The notes below the pieces were generated by a model. It ran no database searches, had not been told where the DNA came from, and worked only from the letters and a program-made list of their open reading frames with translations. From positions 1,178,001-1,242,000 of the forward strand of contig NZ_JAGGJX010000001.1 of assembly GCF_017873185.1 (NCBI RefSeq): a stretch of 64,000 nt of DNA, in the 5' to 3' direction. The stretch's first letter is position 1; each line of letters opens with the position of its first letter. Of the stretch, positions 62,444 through 64,000 are shown piece after piece. The translations under genes and the position numbers were made by a program. Source of the DNA: Metaclostridioides mangenotii. GTDB lineage: Bacteria; Bacillota; Clostridia; Peptostreptococcales; Peptostreptococcaceae.

Positions 62444-64000
62444 CTAAAAATTTAACTGTCCTATAAATTCTTCTTGAAATTCTGGTTTAAGAGATAATTC
62501 CAATACCTCTATATCGCCATTTAGATTATGTAAACCCTTTAAACATTCTCTATTTATAAGAGCTAATCTAGCCCCTTCAAGAGAAGTATTTCCTAAAAAT
62601 TCTATATCCGTTTTTACTTCCTTGGGAATTAATCCTATTGATCTAATACTGTCTGGATTTATATGAAATCCAAATGCACCTGCAATAAATACTTTAGATA
62701 CATCTTCTAATTTAAGATCGATTTCTTTAAGCATCATAACGACACCTGTGGATATAGCACCTTTTGCCAACTGAATTTGCCTTATATCTTTTTGAGATAT
62801 GTAAACATCATTAGTTATATAAAATTTCTTATCTCTTAATCTATCTGATATTCTTTCATCTAAGTTCTTATTCCATCTTCCAGACTTGGTTAAAATATTT
62901 CTATTTACTAGGGACGCAGCTATATCTATAAGCCCACTTCCGCAAATACCTTTTGCTTTATTGCCACCTATAGTCTCATAGATCATATTATAGTCCTCAT
63001 CTATGCTAAAAGACTCTATAGCTCCTTTTTCAGCCCTACATCCACATTCAATATTCATACCCTCTAAAGCTGGTCCTGCTGCTGTAGAAGTGCATATTAT
63101 CTTTCCATCCTTTAGCGCCGCAAGCTCTCCATTGGTTCCGATGTCTATAAACACAGCTCCATCGTACTTAGGAAGATCTAAAGCTATAATTCCAGCTAGT
63201 ATATCCCCTCCAATATATGCAGATGCAGCGGGAACAATACTGAGTATAGCTTCATCATTTACCTTTATACCTAGGTTTATAGCTTTAGTGTCTTTAGTAT
63301 CTAGAAAAATCGGTCTATACGGTGATTTAGCCAATGATTTTGGACTTATTCCCAATAACAGGTGCATCATTGTTGTATTTGCCGCTACAGTTATATGGTA
63401 AATATCATCTAAAGCTAAATTGCATCTACTAGATAAAGTCTTTATTGAGAGATTTATTTCCTCTACTATTAACTCTTGCAGCAGCTCAGCGCCATTTGAA
63501 TTTTCCATACAGAATGTAATCCTAGTTAAAACATCACTTCCGTATTTTGTTTGTGGGTTTAGAGATGAAAATTTATCGATAATATCTCCACTTTCTATAT
63601 CTACCAAGTAATACGATATTCCAGTCGTACCAATATCAATTGAAACTCCCAGTATGCGTTTTTTATCTTTATATATATTTAGTAACTCTTCTTCAAATAA
63701 TATCCCCCAAATATCATCTACAAAATTAAAATCTATCTTTGAAATCTCGTTGTACAATTTCAAAGAATTTACATCGTAGTTTAATATGTCCATATATGGA
63801 CTTTTGTTGGTTCTATCAATATTCGGTAATTTAACTACTTTTACAGAACTATCTACAGGTAACTCAATACTCTTTCCTCTATTGATAGTTTTAAGATTTT
63901 TGTCAGTTTTAATTACTTCTACTTCAACATCGCCATACACAAGCGCCATACATGACAATCTCTCATCTTTAGCTAAATCTATTATTTTCTTTTCACTATC
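62444..64000 (-). CDS. RACo-type corrinoid activator (ASKHA), 5' end cut by window edge
   Basis: 519 residues are visible; the frame stays open to the right edge, so the start is outside. The first visible residues DSEKKIIDLAKDERLSC fit the end of a 2Fe-2S ferredoxin domain, with Cys17 of the visible part as the last cluster ligand. A linker follows, then the ASKHA domain: VSIDIGTTGISYYLVD (phosphate 1), FIDIGTNGELAALKDG, GICGSGLIDIAASLV, and AGAFGFHINPDS. RACo proteins use ATP to reduce cobalt in corrinoid proteins to Co(I). The methyltransferase gene lies 13 bp downstream. Confidence 0.9.
   Translation of the reverse strand, partial: DSEKKIIDLAKDERLSCMALVYGDVEVEVIKTDKNLKTINRGKSIELPVDSSVKVVKLPNIDRTNKSPYMDILNYDVNSLKLYNEISKIDFNFVDDIWGILFEEELLNIYKDKKRILGVSIDIGTTGISYYLVDIESGDIIDKFSSLNPQTKYGSDVLTRITFCMENSNGAELLQELIVEEINLSIKTLSSRCNLALDDIYHITVAANTTMMHLLLGISPKSLAKSPYRPIFLDTKDTKAINLGIKVNDEAILSIVPAASAYIGGDILAGIIALDLPKYDGAVFIDIGTNGELAALKDGKIICTSTAAGPALEGMNIECGCRAEKGAIESFSIDEDYNMIYETIGGNKAKGICGSGLIDIAASLVNRNILTKSGRWNKNLDERISDRLRDKKFYITNDVYISQKDIRQIQLAKGAISTGVVMMLKEIDLKLEDVSKVFIAGAFGFHINPDSIRSIGLIPKEVKTDIEFLGNTSLEGARLALINRECLKGLHNLNGDIEVLELSLKPEFQEEFIGQLNF

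Overview
The window is AT-rich DNA from a Gram-positive, endospore-forming, anaerobic member of the Clostridia. This rests on the spoIIGA-sigE-sigG block, spoVD and spoVE, a single-subunit pyruvate:ferredoxin oxidoreductase, PduL phosphotransacetylase, a DNPR-type (diaminopimelate) MurE, flagellin and a corrinoid activator. The gene order and style suggest Peptostreptococcaceae, the Clostridioides neighbourhood; that placement is inference from memory of the family, not a database result. Most genes of the left 38 kb lie on the minus strand.

Layout. 1-6.9 kb: a radical-SAM DUF512 protein cut by the left edge, a YIEGIA module (two paralogues plus a small partner), a PhoR/PhoP-type two-component system, pgeF, nrdR and a YlmC/YmxH protein. 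7-9.5 kb: sigG, sigE and spoIIGA, with a Spo0A-like promoter. 9.7-23.8 kb: an orphan LytTR regulator, then ftsZ, sbp, two DUF881 genes, divIB, murG, spoVE, murD, mraY, murF, spoVD and an FtsL-like gene. 24-35.6 kb: an accessory block with three drug-export or tolerance operons, each with its own regulator (MarR/UvrA2, TetR/SMR, MarR/MATE), a lone flagellin, a PEP-mutase-like enzyme, broken genes, a VTT membrane protein and a rhodanese lipoprotein. 35.7-37.9 kb: rsmH, lgt and a VanZ-like gene, so the wall and division genes are split by the accessory block. 38-43.4 kb: an HD-domain protein, a candidate small RNA, a CPBP protease, the YmfH/YmfF peptidase pair and a small membrane protein. 43.4-48.2 kb: a decayed fragment of an ICE-type KTR gene, ychF, a nucleotidyltransferase remnant and a TetR/antiporter/GNAT operon. 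48.2-53.4 kb: murE, a striking array of palindromic repeats, an AraC regulator, a MarR/GNAT pair and proC. 53.6-58 kb: pyruvate:ferredoxin oxidoreductase and pduL, which together turn pyruvate into acetyl-CoA and acetyl phosphate. 58.4-64 kb: a GAF/PP2C phosphatase, two unknown genes, and a UroD/MtaA-type methyltransferase with a RACo-type corrinoid activator that runs off the right edge.

I found no complete novel system that I would defend as a unit. The best candidates for something undescribed are the three-unit palindromic array at 49.7-50.3 kb, the terminated two-hairpin RNA candidate at 39.07-39.17 kb, the hexamer microsatellite that abuts a terminator arm at 26.8 kb, and the 21-bp-period repeats between phoP and phoR. 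Four to five decayed genes were recovered by translating the gaps by hand. Promoters and operators are pattern matches by eye.
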